In this document: one piece after another, positions 8,494-18,147 of the stretch | How the letters are laid out: each line of letters begins with the position of its first letter | How positions within the stretch are numbered: position 1 is the first letter of the stretch | Source: Oligoflexia bacterium | GTDB taxonomy: Bacteria; Bdellovibrionota; UBA1018 | DNA: 64,000 nucleotides | Assembly (NCBI GenBank): GCA_023701205.1 | Contig: JAMPXJ010000011.1 | Span: 51,120-115,119 of the forward strand | Reading direction: 5' to 3' | The notes under the pieces: generated by a model | Databases searched by the model: none | What the model saw: the letters and a program-made list of their open reading frames with translations, nothing else | Told to the model about the DNA's origin: nothing | Translations under genes and position numbers: made by a program

Positions 8494-9030
8494 CTATCCC
8501 AGGCGCTCGGCCAGCGCGGCCTCCGCCTGCATCGCGGAGTTGCGCCCGAAAAGCGTTTCGATCAGCTCCAGAAAGATCGCCCGGGCGCGCCGGAGCTCGG
8601 GCACCGCCGAGGCGTCTATCGCGCAGAAGCTGTCGAGAAGGGTGGAGTAGGTCAGGCCGGACTGGCGCGACATCGCCTGGATGGCGGCGACGTCCCGCTT
8701 CTCCCCTCGGATGATCTTGTGCACCGTCGTGTCGTGCCGGTCGACGATCTGGGCCTGCAGTTTGGTCAGGCCGGGAGCCGCGAGCGGGACGAAGCGCGTC
8801 TCGAAGAGAAACGGGAAGCTCGAGCCCTGCGTGAGCAGGAGCGGGATCTGCAAGCGGAGTCGGGCGCAGGCATTGCCGTGGGCTTCGCGAAGCGGATTGA
8901 GCTCTTCGCCCTCTCCAAGCGCGACGAGCGAGAGAGAGGGGATCTCCATGACCAGGATCTGAGCCGGAGCCGGCAGCTGCCGCTCCATGTCGAGCAATAG
9001 CTTTCTGACATCATCCAATGTGACTCTCAT
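8494..9030 (-). CDS. Unknown protein, possibly nucleotidyltransferase-related
   Basis: 178 residues, no signal peptide. The C-terminal half (HKIIRGEKRDVAAIQAMS, then LDSFCAID and IETLFG) resembles the segment of DUF6036-type nucleotidyltransferase-like proteins in which a Lys/Arg-rich helix with RD precedes a helical domain. The N-terminal nucleotide-binding motif GSxxxDxD is not visible, so the assignment is weak. The gene sits 37 nt upstream of the response regulator on the same strand and could be part of that transcript. Confidence 0.55.
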   Translation of the reverse strand: MRVTLDDVRKLLLDMERQLPAPAQILVMEIPSLSLVALGEGEELNPLREAHGNACARLRLQIPLLLTQGSSFPFLFETRFVPLAAPGLTKLQAQIVDRHDTTVHKIIRGEKRDVAAIQAMSRQSGLTYSTLLDSFCAIDASAVPELRRARAIFLELIETLFGRNSAMQAEAALAERLG

Positions 9031-9120
9031 CGTGAGACCTCGGGATTAGGCTGATCCTCTATCTTGGATTGATCCGCACGCGCCGGCAAGAGCGAAGGTG
9101 GCGTCATGCCCGGGTCTCCG

Positions 9121-10791
9121 TCACTGATCCAGCGTCAGGACCACTTTCACCTTGGCTACCCGGCTATATCCGGAAGCGCCGGCGTCGGGGCTCGCCTTGA
9201 GCTCCAGCTTCTTCGCTTTCGGGCCCAGGCAGGAAGCGACCGGGATCGGCGTCTCCTCCTCCGAGGCGCTCACCTGCGGGAGGGTCTCGAAGGAAGGCGC
9301 GACGCCGCCGTCTTCGAGGCAGCGGGCCTGCAACGTGAAGCCACGCCAAGGTTGCGTGCCGCCGCCGAGCTCGCTCCAGATGACGGAGATCCTCGAGATC
9401 CTGCGTTCCGGCTGATATTCCGGGATCGCGCCGAAATCCACGACGAGCGAGGCCTCCCGGGGGTAGAGCGTGGAGCCGGTGAAGTCGTTGTACATGTACG
9501 CGTCGCCGTCCACTTCCTTGACGAGCTTCACGTCGATCCCTTCCTTGAGGTTGTCGGGATCGACCGGGCTGATCAGATAGACGCGCGACTTCATGATGGG
9601 CGTCGCGCTCGTGAGCCGATGCAGCCCGATGATCCTGCCGTCCTGCAGGGAAGCGAGCGGGCCGACGGAGGTGCCGCTGTAGGCCCCGTGATTGGCCGTG
9701 CCCGTCGCGCAGTTCAGCGAACCGGAGGAGAAACAGGCCGCCTTCGCGGCGTGAAGGTAGGGTGAGGTGCGATCACGCCAGAATACGAGGTCATTCTTCG
9801 CCTCATGGACGTAAGAGATGGCGCCGCCCGCCAGGATGTTGCCGCGAGCGTCCCCGGAGATCGCGTAGGGATTGCTCCTGATGCAGGTTTGATAGATATC
9901 GTTCTGCTGGGTCCACTCCGTCGGAATCGGCGAGGGGGCCGGGCTCGGCAGCGGCGACGGAGCGACGCAGGGGGTTTTCTCGAGAAGATCGGAATCCGCT
10001 ACTCCGAGCGTGGCGTTTTTCGTCCCGTAGTTGGGTGCCGAGCTCACCGGGGCATCGGCCAGGGTTCTGAGGTTCACGCCCGAGATGAGGGTGACGTTCC
10101 CGGCCTGGGTCGGGGATTTGGCGTACTGGTTCGACCAAAGGCGCTCGTTCTTCTGGTCGGTGAAGCAGCCGTAGCCCCACTGGCCCGGAGCCTCGGGGAT
10201 CTCCTGGGTGAGCGCCGCCGCGACATCCAGTTTCTGCGGCTTGCCGGGATCGATCGGGAAGCGGGTGAACATGCGCCGAGGGCCTGCCTTGTTCCAGGCG
10301 AAGCCCACGTAGGCCTTTCCGTCGATCTTGAAGGAAGTGACGCACGAGCGGCCGAGCGCCGAGACCGGCGTCTTCCAGATCGGGGAGAGAGGAGCGTCCG
10401 TCGGGGTGTTCTCGTCCACGCGGTAGAGTGCGCCGGGCCGGGCCATGAGCAGGCCGATCTCGCTGAAGTAGGTACGCGTACCCCCGTCGCCCCCTGGCTG
10501 GACGGACCACTTCTTGGTCGGATACCCCTCCGCCTCGTTAAGCCGGACCCGGTACACGTAGATATTCCGGATGGATGAGGCGCTGGCGGTTTCGCCGCGG
10601 TCCAAGGTCGCCAGCCAGACGCTGTCGGAGATGAAGGTCGTGCTGAAATCCAGCGGCAGCGAGGTGGCCTTTTGGGGGGCGAAAAAGGAGTTGATCCCGA
10701 AGCGCTGGCTGCAGGAACTGGCCGCCAGCAGGGTGGCGGCGACCCCCAGGAGCGGAAAAACGGAACGAAGAACCGGATTCCTTGAAGTCAT
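9121..10791 (-). CDS. Large lipoprotein of unknown function
   Basis: 556 residues. A lipoprotein signal peptide ends in the lipobox AASSC (Cys27). A short Pro-rich stretch (PSPLPSPAPSPIP) lies near residue 290 and several Cys are spread through the chain. Repeated short segments such as FTRFPIDPGK, SGDARGNILAGGA and SLQDGRIIGLH look like blades of a beta-propeller or a record-type sugar/sensor domain, but no family signature is recognisable. It is monocistronic, with its start 57 nt downstream of the stop of the lipoprotein gene at 10849-11355 on the same strand. Confidence 0.68.
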   Translation of the reverse strand: MTSRNPVLRSVFPLLGVAATLLAASSCSQRFGINSFFAPQKATSLPLDFSTTFISDSVWLATLDRGETASASSIRNIYVYRVRLNEAEGYPTKKWSVQPGGDGGTRTYFSEIGLLMARPGALYRVDENTPTDAPLSPIWKTPVSALGRSCVTSFKIDGKAYVGFAWNKAGPRRMFTRFPIDPGKPQKLDVAAALTQEIPEAPGQWGYGCFTDQKNERLWSNQYAKSPTQAGNVTLISGVNLRTLADAPVSSAPNYGTKNATLGVADSDLLEKTPCVAPSPLPSPAPSPIPTEWTQQNDIYQTCIRSNPYAISGDARGNILAGGAISYVHEAKNDLVFWRDRTSPYLHAAKAACFSSGSLNCATGTANHGAYSGTSVGPLASLQDGRIIGLHRLTSATPIMKSRVYLISPVDPDNLKEGIDVKLVKEVDGDAYMYNDFTGSTLYPREASLVVDFGAIPEYQPERRISRISVIWSELGGGTQPWRGFTLQARCLEDGGVAPSFETLPQVSASEEETPIPVASCLGPKAKKLELKASPDAGASGYSRVAKVKVVLTLDQ

Positions 10792-10848
10792 GGATTTCCT
10801 CGGTCGGATGGGTGTCGGGATTCCTGGGAAGAGTTTATAGCAACGGCG

Positions 10849-11355
10849 TCACAAAGCCAATGTAACGGCGCTCAGCTGCAGCCTGGAGTCGAAGAAGTCA
10901 TCCTGGGAGCCCGTGGATTTGAGCGCGAGGCCGGATTTCAATTTCACTTGAAACAGGCCCGCCGCACCCGGAACGAGCTGTTCATTGCAGAAAACCAGGT
11001 CCTGGAGCTCGAGGGAGCGGACATATTCCCTGACGGATTCAGGGCAGGACTCCAGCTGGCGCTCCAGCTGTTGAGGAGCGAACCGGAAGCGGGTGCCTCC
11101 CTGCTCAAAGGAGAATTCCTCGATCTCGGCAAGCGAGATCGGAGCGCTTCCCCGCCTGAGGTAGACCAGCGCATGGCGGGGCTGCGCATCGGCAAGCTCC
11201 GCGGCGGTCGCGCTGGCGATTCGACGAGTGCTTCCCTGCGCCGGATTCTCCATGGAACGCGAGCGGATCAAGGCGGAATCGTCAGGCCTCTGGGCCGACT
11301 CGCAGCCGGAAAACAGGAGCAACGCAAACATGCTTCCTGAAATGATTGATTTCAT
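10849..11355 (-). CDS. Small lipoprotein of unknown function
   Basis: 168 residues. The lipobox is LFSGC (Cys18). The mature part begins with a Ser/Arg-rich tether, followed by a compact domain with two cysteines (ESCPES, LVFCNEQ). No known domain was recognised. It lies upstream of the 9121-10791 lipoprotein gene on the same strand and may share its transcript. Confidence 0.66.
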   Translation of the reverse strand: MKSIISGSMFALLLFSGCESAQRPDDSALIRSRSMENPAQGSTRRIASATAAELADAQPRHALVYLRRGSAPISLAEIEEFSFEQGGTRFRFAPQQLERQLESCPESVREYVRSLELQDLVFCNEQLVPGAAGLFQVKLKSGLALKSTGSQDDFFDSRLQLSAVTLAL

Positions 11356-11564
11356 CGGATGGGGCCCCTTCCCTCGGGAATCTCAGCTTGCATCCGTCGC
11401 GCCATTGAAAAAGGCGCGCTCTTTCGGTGAGTTGTGAGCGGTTTGACCCGAAAAAACCGACTAACCTTCGGGCGCTGTCAAAGCCTTGGTCACTTGCAAA
11501 GCGGGTGGCGGGTTTGAGCAGGGCTTGTTTTTGGCATCCATGGAAAGTATTCAAGAGAGCAACT

Positions 11565-12473
11565 ATGAAAACATCCCCGTTCGCGTTTCTTGCGCTTTTC
11601 CTGGCTGCCTTCTCCGCGGAACCGGCACGTGCCGCGAGCTGGCACGGAAGGATCTTCGACGTCAAAGGCGGGCAGCTCGAAATCGGCTCGGCGGCTTTGG
11701 CCGGGCGCCTGGCGCGCGCCCGCAACGTGGTGCTCGGAGAGAAGCACGACACGCCCGCCGTGCAGGCGGCGCAGGCCGAGATCATGGAGTCCGTGATCGG
11801 CGAGGCCGGGCGGCGCGATGATTTCACCCTGGCCTGGGAGTTCCTGAACGTCTCCGGGCAGCGCGTGACCGAGGAAGCGTTCTCCCGGTTCGTCGCGGGT
11901 GAGATCGGGGTTGCGGAGCTGCTGAGCCGGATTCAAGGCCATGAGGGCTACCTGAACTACTCGCCCGTGCTCGAGGCCACCAAGCGGCTGGGCGGCCGGC
12001 TCATCGGAGTGAACCTGACGCGCGCCGAGAAGGCGCCGGTCACCCGCGGCGGCATCGGCGCGGCGGATCCCGCGCTCGTGCCCCCGGGCTTCGCGCTGGG
12101 GAGCGGGGGCTATCGCGAGCGCTTCACCGAGACGATGCGCGAGCACGTTCCGCCCGAGAAGATCGAGAACTACTTCGCCGCGCAGTGCCTGACCGACGAC
12201 GTGATCGCCTTTCACCTGCTCCAGGACTCCGCCTCGCCGCTGAACTTCCTGGTGATCGGCAGCTTCCACACCGATTACTTCGACGGCACGGTGGAGCGGC
12301 TCAAGCTGCGCGCGCCGGATCAGCTGACGCTTACCGTGAAGCTCGTCGATGCGTCGGATTACGCCGAAGGCGAGCTTCTTTCGCTGCTCACGGATGCACG
12401 TTACGGCGAGATCGCCGATTACGTTTACTTCGTGAACGAGCCGTCTTCCGAGGCTTCGCGCCGTCGCGATTGA
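11565..12473 (+). CDS. ChaN-like haem-binding family protein
   Basis: 302 residues. The ATG at 11565 is chosen because it starts a Sec signal peptide (MKTSPFAFLALFLAAF, then AEPARAAS); the longer reading frame from 11427 has no signal or Shine-Dalgarno. The motif VVLGEKHDTPAVQAAQAEIM near the N-terminus and LAWEFL are diagnostic of the ChaN/PF04187 'haem-binding uncharacterised, Tiki-like' family. In the ChaN structure a conserved Tyr/His pair binds haem; here NYSP and NLTR segments occupy the expected region. The likely site is the periplasm. The abundance of c-type cytochromes nearby is compatible with a haem-related role, but that link is inference. Confidence 0.8.
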   Translation: MKTSPFAFLALFLAAFSAEPARAASWHGRIFDVKGGQLEIGSAALAGRLARARNVVLGEKHDTPAVQAAQAEIMESVIGEAGRRDDFTLAWEFLNVSGQRVTEEAFSRFVAGEIGVAELLSRIQGHEGYLNYSPVLEATKRLGGRLIGVNLTRAEKAPVTRGGIGAADPALVPPGFALGSGGYRERFTETMREHVPPEKIENYFAAQCLTDDVIAFHLLQDSASPLNFLVIGSFHTDYFDGTVERLKLRAPDQLTLTVKLVDASDYAEGELLSLLTDARYGEIADYVYFVNEPSSEASRRRD

Positions 12474-12536
12474 GCTCCGCGGTGAATGTGTCGGGACGGA
12501 CAGACTGAGCTTCTTTCAATTTCAGTATTCCGATAG

Positions 12537-12542
12537 TATTAT
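12537..12542 (+). promoter_or_regulatory. -10-like TATTAT directly ahead of the RCC1 gene
   Basis: TATTAT ends 6 nt before the ATG at 12549 and no Shine-Dalgarno lies between. A start site about 7 nt downstream of the hexamer would give a leaderless mRNA. No convincing -35 box was found. Confidence 0.4.
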
Positions 12543-12548
12543 ATTTCC

Positions 12549-15500
12549 ATGCGCTGGATGCAGTTCCGCGGGCGTTCCGTAGCCATCCTCCTCGCCTGCT
12601 TTTGGGGCATTTGGGCCCCCCGGCTGGCGTATTGCTGCGGGGACTTCCCCGCGGGCGTGGCCAGCGCGGATCGCGTGCTCTCATTCCTTCCTTCGTCCGG
12701 CGCCTTTCGGGACCAGCCCAGGAGCAGCGCGGGTGGTGCGACCGAAGGGATGGTGGTCTACGATTCGGAGGCCGACCAGCTTCAGTACTGCGACGGCACG
12801 CACTGGCACGCCTTCGGGGCCAGATCCACCGCCGGCGAGAGCGCCCCCGCGATCGCTGCCGCCTGGGGTTACAACGGCTATGGACAATTGGGCAGCGATG
12901 ACCTGACCCAGAAGAACCTCTATCCTCAACGCCTGAACGCGGTGGACTTCGCTTCGATGGAATGGCTGGCGATGAGCACCCGAGGACATACCTGCGGTCT
13001 CCGGCTTTCCGATGGTCAAGCCTTCTGCGCGGGGAACAACAATGCCGGTCAGCTGGGAATCGCCTGGCCTCCTGTTTCGCTTGCGTACTTCACCTCCGTC
13101 GGATCGACCGCTTGGAAAGCGATCGGTACCGGTGCCTTTTTCACCTGCGCGATCCGCTCGGATGACCGGATTTACTGCTGGGGAGATAACGGGGTAGGCA
13201 ATCTCGGGAACGGGACAATCACCGACCAGTCAGCTCCGACCGCCCTGAGCGGGATGAGCACTACGTCATTCAAGACCTTGAGCGTCGGCAGCTCCCATAC
13301 CTGCGCGATCCGACTTTCGGATAATCTCCTTTACTGCTGGGGCACCAACGGCAATGGCCAGCTCGGGCTGTGCAGCATCACGCCCAACTACGCGACCGCA
13401 CCGACTGCCTTGGGTACCGGCTGGAACACCACCGCCTGGAAAGATGTCAGCTCTGGAGAAAACCACACCTGTGCGATCCGACTCGCGGACAACCAGCTCC
13501 ACTGTTGGGGCTTGAATACGAATGGCAATCTGGGAACCGGCGACACCACGTCGACCTACTGCCCGAACGCGCTCAGCGCGACCAACGGTTGGAACACGAC
13601 CGAGTGGAAGTCCGTATCCGCCGGCCTCGCCCATACCTGTGGCATCCGCCTCTCCGATAATCGCGTCTACTGCTGGGGGAAGAACACCTCGGGCCAGCTC
13701 GGAACGGGCAACACAACCAGCGAATTGCTCCCGACCGCCTTGAGCACGACCGATGGCTGGAGCACGACAGCCTGGAAGTCCGTGTCCGCCGGAAACGACT
13801 TCACCTGCGCGATTCGTCTTTCGGATGATCAGCTCTTTTGCTGGGGATGGAACCACGTGGGTGAGCTGGGGAACGGGGATACGACGAACCGATCGCTTCC
13901 CACCCCGCTGACTTCGGCCGGCGGAGCGAATTCCACGAAATGGAAATCCGTTTCCGTGAATTACAGTACCGTCTGCGCGATTCGCCTCGTCGATAATCGA
14001 AGCTTTTGCTGGGGATATGGCTTCAACGGGAAGCTCGGTACCGGGAATGCGGTCGACCAGTCCAATCCGACCGCGCCCGCGAGCCGCGCGGCCTGGGACA
14101 ATACCGTCTGGAAGATGATCGAAGCCGGCGGAAACCATACCTGCGGAATCCTCCTCTCCGACGAGAAGATTTACTGCTGGGGCGACAATACCGATGGCAA
14201 AGCAGGCCTCAGCAGCTCTGCTTACACGCGAATTCCACAACTCATCAGCAGCCAAACGGGTATGCTTTGGAAGGACCTCGACCTTGGAGAGAAGCACTCC
14301 TGCGGGCTCCTGGCGGATGGGAGGATGTTCTGCTGGGGATCGAACGATGTCGGCCAGCTCGGCCGGGGAAACACGATCGACGTCAGTTATCCCGTAGCCC
14401 TTGATGCGGCGGGTAACTGGAACACGACCACGTGGAGTTCGTTGAGCCTGGCCAGCAGCCTGGGCGGCGCGCATACCTGCGCGATCCGCGCGTCCGACAG
14501 CCAGCTCTTCTGCTGGGGAACCAATCGCGACGGGCAGCTGGGTGACGGAAATAGCGGGAATTCGAGTCTCTTTCCCATTCCTCTCACCGCAACCGGCGGC
14601 TGGAACACGATGACGTGGAAGGCTGTCAGCGCGGGTACCAACCATACCTGCGCGATCCGCTCGGACGACCGCCTCTTCTGCTGGGGAATGAACGGCTCCG
14701 GCGAACTCGGGGATGGAAGCTCAATGGGCAGGACCGTGCCGACCGCTCTTGCTTCCACCGGGGGCTGGAACACCATGAGCTGGAAGGCCGTGGTCGCGGG
14801 AAGTTCGTTCAGCTGCGCGATCCGTTCGGACGACCTTCTTTTTTGCTGGGGATCGAATACCAGCGGCCGACTCGGCACGGGTGACGCTATCAGCTCGGAC
14901 ACCCCGCGGCCGCTGGCCTCATCAGGCGGATGGAACACCATGACCTGGAAGGCCGTTGATGCGAGTTACTTTCCGTGCGCGATCCGCTCCGATGACAGGA
15001 TCTTCTGCTGGGGCGGTGGATATAACGGCCAGCTCGGCAACGGGACCACCATTGACAGCAATTTGCCCGTGCCTTTGTCCTCCCGGGGGTCGTGGGATCA
15101 GACGAAATGGAAATCGGTGAGTACAGGCGGCAGTTTTGTGCTGGCTTTGGAGGGCCCGCCAAACTTCGCCAACAGCACGCTTTCGCCGGCAGGGGTCGGC
15201 AGCAACGATCTGACGATCAAGTTCCCGTCAATCGGAGGGAATCAAAGGACCACGAAGTTCTCCGCCGTCGGTTCTCCCGCGGACTTTTCCAGAGGCATTC
15301 TGACCTACGATTCAGCCGGTCAAAGTCTCCTGATGTCCAATGGCTATCGCTGGATCAAGGTTGGGGCGAACTCAAGCGGGGTTTCCTGTTCGAGCTACCC
15401 GGACGGCGCCGACACGCGCGTGATCGAGTTCAAGGCCGACGGTTCCAACCTCGCCTACAATTCCTCGCGTTCGCGGAGAGCCAGTCCCCGCGCGGGCTCC

Positions 15501-16208
15501 CTGATTTACAATCCCACGCTGAGGCGGTTTCAGGTTTGCGACGGCACGAACTGGCAAAACCTCAGCCGAGAGGCCACGCTCGTGACCTATTCCACGCCCG
15601 GCACCTATTCCTACACGGTTCCGCCTGACGCCACCAGCATCGAGGTCGAATCCTGGGGAGCCGGCGCGGGCGGGGGCACGCAATCCGCGCAAGCGAATGG
15701 CGGCGGCGGCGGCGGCTACTCGCGAAAGGCCCTGACCGTCACGCCGAACGAAACCCTCACCATCGTCGTCGGCGCCGGCGGATCAACGGGCGTGAACGGC
15801 CAGGACAGCAGTGTCAAGCGTGGCGCCACCGTGCTTGCGACCGCGACCGGTGGACTTACCGCAGGTGGGGCGAGTACGACGCCGGGTGCGGGCCTCTATG
15901 ACATCTGGTATCCGGGCGGCGCGGGGGCCGCCGCGCAAGGCGGTGGCGGAAGTCGCGCGGGCTCCGGTGGTGGCGGCGGCGCCGGGAGCACCGGGGCGGG
16001 GAGCGGCGGGACGGCCGGAAATGCTTCAACCGCCGGCTCCGGCGGCGTGGCGGGGGTTCCCGATGGAGGCACGGGAGGCAATGGGGGCGCCCCTACTCTG
16101 GCAGGGGTGGACGGCACTGCTCCCGGGGGCGGAGGAGGCGGCTCGGGCTCAGGAAACTCGACCTCTGGTACCGGCGGCAACGGCCGGATTCGTCTCGTTA
16201 TCCCTTGA
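12549..16208 (+). CDS. Giant exported RCC1-repeat protein with glycine-rich C-terminus
   Basis: 1219 residues. A hydrophobic signal segment (SVAILLACFWGIWAP) is followed by a short YDSEADQLQYCDGTHW module, which recurs twice near the C-terminus (YDSAGQSLLMSNGYRW, YNPTLRRFQVCDGTNW). From about residue 100 to 860 there are at least 14 RCC1-type repeats with the core HTCAIR(L)SDxxLYCWGxNxxGQLGxG, predicting two or more beta-propellers. Each repeat keeps Cys at HTCAIR and YCWG, compatible with disulfides outside the cytoplasm. Residues of about 1035-1219 form a Gly/Ala-rich domain (TYSYTVPPDATSIEVESWGA) of the PF21722-like 'glycine-rich' type. A surface or secreted binding protein is inferred. 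Confidence 0.85.
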   Translation: MRWMQFRGRSVAILLACFWGIWAPRLAYCCGDFPAGVASADRVLSFLPSSGAFRDQPRSSAGGATEGMVVYDSEADQLQYCDGTHWHAFGARSTAGESAPAIAAAWGYNGYGQLGSDDLTQKNLYPQRLNAVDFASMEWLAMSTRGHTCGLRLSDGQAFCAGNNNAGQLGIAWPPVSLAYFTSVGSTAWKAIGTGAFFTCAIRSDDRIYCWGDNGVGNLGNGTITDQSAPTALSGMSTTSFKTLSVGSSHTCAIRLSDNLLYCWGTNGNGQLGLCSITPNYATAPTALGTGWNTTAWKDVSSGENHTCAIRLADNQLHCWGLNTNGNLGTGDTTSTYCPNALSATNGWNTTEWKSVSAGLAHTCGIRLSDNRVYCWGKNTSGQLGTGNTTSELLPTALSTTDGWSTTAWKSVSAGNDFTCAIRLSDDQLFCWGWNHVGELGNGDTTNRSLPTPLTSAGGANSTKWKSVSVNYSTVCAIRLVDNRSFCWGYGFNGKLGTGNAVDQSNPTAPASRAAWDNTVWKMIEAGGNHTCGILLSDEKIYCWGDNTDGKAGLSSSAYTRIPQLISSQTGMLWKDLDLGEKHSCGLLADGRMFCWGSNDVGQLGRGNTIDVSYPVALDAAGNWNTTTWSSLSLASSLGGAHTCAIRASDSQLFCWGTNRDGQLGDGNSGNSSLFPIPLTATGGWNTMTWKAVSAGTNHTCAIRSDDRLFCWGMNGSGELGDGSSMGRTVPTALASTGGWNTMSWKAVVAGSSFSCAIRSDDLLFCWGSNTSGRLGTGDAISSDTPRPLASSGGWNTMTWKAVDASYFPCAIRSDDRIFCWGGGYNGQLGNGTTIDSNLPVPLSSRGSWDQTKWKSVSTGGSFVLALEGPPNFANSTLSPAGVGSNDLTIKFPSIGGNQRTTKFSAVGSPADFSRGILTYDSAGQSLLMSNGYRWIKVGANSSGVSCSSYPDGADTRVIEFKADGSNLAYNSSRSRRASPRAGSLIYNPTLRRFQVCDGTNWQNLSREATLVTYSTPGTYSYTVPPDATSIEVESWGAGAGGGTQSAQANGGGGGGYSRKALTVTPNETLTIVVGAGGSTGVNGQDSSVKRGATVLATATGGLTAGGASTTPGAGLYDIWYPGGAGAAAQGGGGSRAGSGGGGGAGSTGAGSGGTAGNASTAGSGGVAGVPDGGTGGNGGAPTLAGVDGTAPGGGGGGSGSGNSTSGTGGNGRIRLVIP

Positions 16209-16217
16209 GACCTGGGT

Positions 16218-16547
16218 TCAGTTCGCTTTGAGGCCGGCGAAATAAGCGGCGAGGTTCTGAACGTCGCTGGCGCTCAAGTTCTTCGCGACCGGGCTCATCA
16301 GGGGATCCTTGCGGGAGCCGTCCTGGAAGGACTTGAGCTGCTTGAGGATGTAGTCTTTTTTCTGTCCCGCGAGATTGGGCCAGAGCGGGTTCATGCTGAT
16401 GCCCTGGGGCCCGTGGCAGGCCGCGCAGACCGTCGTTCCGATCGCCTTACCGGCAGCGATGTCCTCGGCGCGCGCGGATGGGATCGAGATGGCGAGAGCG
16501 AAGGTGACGGCGCTCAGGACGAGTTTGACGGAGTTCGCGAATTTCAT
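16218..16547 (-). CDS. Cytochrome c553-like monoheme class I cytochrome
   Basis: 109 residues. A Sec signal peptide (MKFANSVKLVLSAVTFALA, then PSARA) precedes a mature domain of about 82 residues with heme motif CAACHG and candidate distal ligand Met in DPLMSPVAKNL. The end SASDVQNLAAYFAGLK is typical of the c553/c4 family. It is a soluble periplasmic single-electron carrier. A GAGGAA Shine-Dalgarno lies upstream. It is divergent from the cytochrome-porin gene at 16664 (116 bp between starts), which suggests functional pairing as donor or acceptor. Confidence 0.92.
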   Translation of the reverse strand: MKFANSVKLVLSAVTFALAISIPSARAEDIAAGKAIGTTVCAACHGPQGISMNPLWPNLAGQKKDYILKQLKSFQDGSRKDPLMSPVAKNLSASDVQNLAAYFAGLKAN

Positions 16548-16663
16548 TTTTCAAGTTCCTCTGTGTTTTCTGTGCTTCGCCTTTTTCGTTTCCACTTTCA
16601 AGTCTCTTTTGCGTCGCCCTTTCGCTTGTGCGCCCGTCCGGTTTGGGTTATCTGAAAAAACTT

Positions 16664-17950
16664 ATGAGCACGCTTGCCCCGAATTCCGTCCACCAGAAAA
16701 TTCGTTCGTCCTTCCGGATCGCGCTGATTGTGGCTTTTTTCACCGTTTTTCTGCCGATTTTCGCGGAACAGGCGCAGGCCCGGCCCGAGTACGCGGGCAA
16801 GAACGGCATCGTCAACTGCGGCTCCTGCCACGTGAGTCCGTCGGGCGCGGGCATCCGCAACGTCAACGGCAAGCTCTATCAGACGCGCAACCTCGGCCCG
16901 TCGGGCACGTCGATGATCGACTGGTTCCAAGGGGACGCGCGTTTCATCGGGATCATCCCGCAGAATCCCAAGGGCGAGGGCCGCAGCTCGGGCATCGTGC
17001 TGATGAGCACGATCCTCTCGGGGCATGCGCCCATCGCGCGCAACGCGGAGTCGGGGAGCGAAACCTCGTTCGTGGTTTCGTATGACCTGGGCTTCCTCAA
17101 CGCCAACAAGATCCGCGACGCCTTCCTGCTTTATCGGCCGATACCGGTCGAGGATACCGGCTGGGTGAGCGGCATCATGTTCGGTCGCTATCAGGTGATC
17201 CCGTTCGGACTGTTGACGGATGAGCATCGCACGTACGTGCGTGGCCTGACCAAGACCACGTTCCATCAGGATCAGGAGTTCGGCTTGGGCGTGAGTGGCG
17301 ATCCTTTCTATAACCTGCACTACGACGCGATGCTTTTGAACGGCGAAGCCAGTGCCGCGGGTTCGGCGTTCGGGACGAGGGCGGCGGCGTTGAGCTACGG
17401 CATGCTCTTCAACATCCGTTACAACCCGCTCCTGGTGCCGGGCTTCGTCGGGATGAGCTATCGCAGCTATAAAGTGGTCGACGCGGCCTACAGTCCGTGG
17501 GCCGGATCGCTGTACGGAGCGATCTCGGGCGCGAAGCTCACGCGCGGACTGGTGAAGGCGACACTTCTGGGCGAGCTCGTCATGGCGCACGGCTATAACG
17601 ACAGCGGGATACTCTCCAACGGGAGCATCAGCAACAACTTCACCGGCGGCAACACCGCGCTCAAGGACGCGATCAAAGACAGCGTCTCGCAAGGTTACTA
17701 TGTCGAGCTGGATTACGATCTGACTAATCGTTGGACACTGATGTACAAGTTCGATTACGTCGCTTTAGATCGCCATTTCACGGCAGACGCGTTTTATCGC
17801 CATGCCTTCGGGTTCCGCTTCGCGGTGAACAGCGCCGCGAGCTTCTGGGCGCGCTATGAGATGGGCGAAGCCAAGCGCGTGTTTTTCACTAATGAAAACT
17901 CCAAGGCCGAGCGCGACGATCTCCTGCTGGTGCTGCACGTTTCGATCTGA
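16664..17950 (+). CDS. Fused monoheme cytochrome-outer-membrane porin (Cyc2-like architecture)
   Basis: 428 residues. A long signal peptide (FRIALIVAFFTVFLPIFAEQAQA) is followed directly by one heme motif, NCGSCHVSPSGAGIRN, with no other CxxCH. The remaining ~350 residues read as alternating beta-strands with aromatic girdles (SFVVSYDLGF, GIMFGRYQVI, LSYGMLFNIRYN, RWTLMYKFDYVAL, SAASFWARYEM) and end in LLLVLHVSI, as expected for an outer-membrane barrel. An N-terminal single heme plus a porin is the architecture of Cyc2 iron oxidases, though sequence similarity to Cyc2 cannot be shown here. The SCHVSPSG.G.RN motif is also seen in other cytochrome-porins. The ATG at 16664 is preferred to the frame start at 16628. 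Confidence 0.78.
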   Translation: MSTLAPNSVHQKIRSSFRIALIVAFFTVFLPIFAEQAQARPEYAGKNGIVNCGSCHVSPSGAGIRNVNGKLYQTRNLGPSGTSMIDWFQGDARFIGIIPQNPKGEGRSSGIVLMSTILSGHAPIARNAESGSETSFVVSYDLGFLNANKIRDAFLLYRPIPVEDTGWVSGIMFGRYQVIPFGLLTDEHRTYVRGLTKTTFHQDQEFGLGVSGDPFYNLHYDAMLLNGEASAAGSAFGTRAAALSYGMLFNIRYNPLLVPGFVGMSYRSYKVVDAAYSPWAGSLYGAISGAKLTRGLVKATLLGELVMAHGYNDSGILSNGSISNNFTGGNTALKDAIKDSVSQGYYVELDYDLTNRWTLMYKFDYVALDRHFTADAFYRHAFGFRFAVNSAASFWARYEMGEAKRVFFTNENSKAERDDLLLVLHVSI

Positions 17951-18147
17951 TCGCGTTCAGGCGGGGTCAACGAGCGCTAGCGCTCTCGAAGGGCGGTTCC
18001 CCCGAATCCAGGAAGTTTGCCTGGCCCTTAATTTGCATAATGCGGCGCGCAAAGCTTCTGATATCCCTGGATTTCCAACCCCGGGGTCGATAGCCGAAGC
18101 GAAGCTGAAGTTGTAAAAGCGCCCGCACAGTGGAGAGAGCCAATTTT

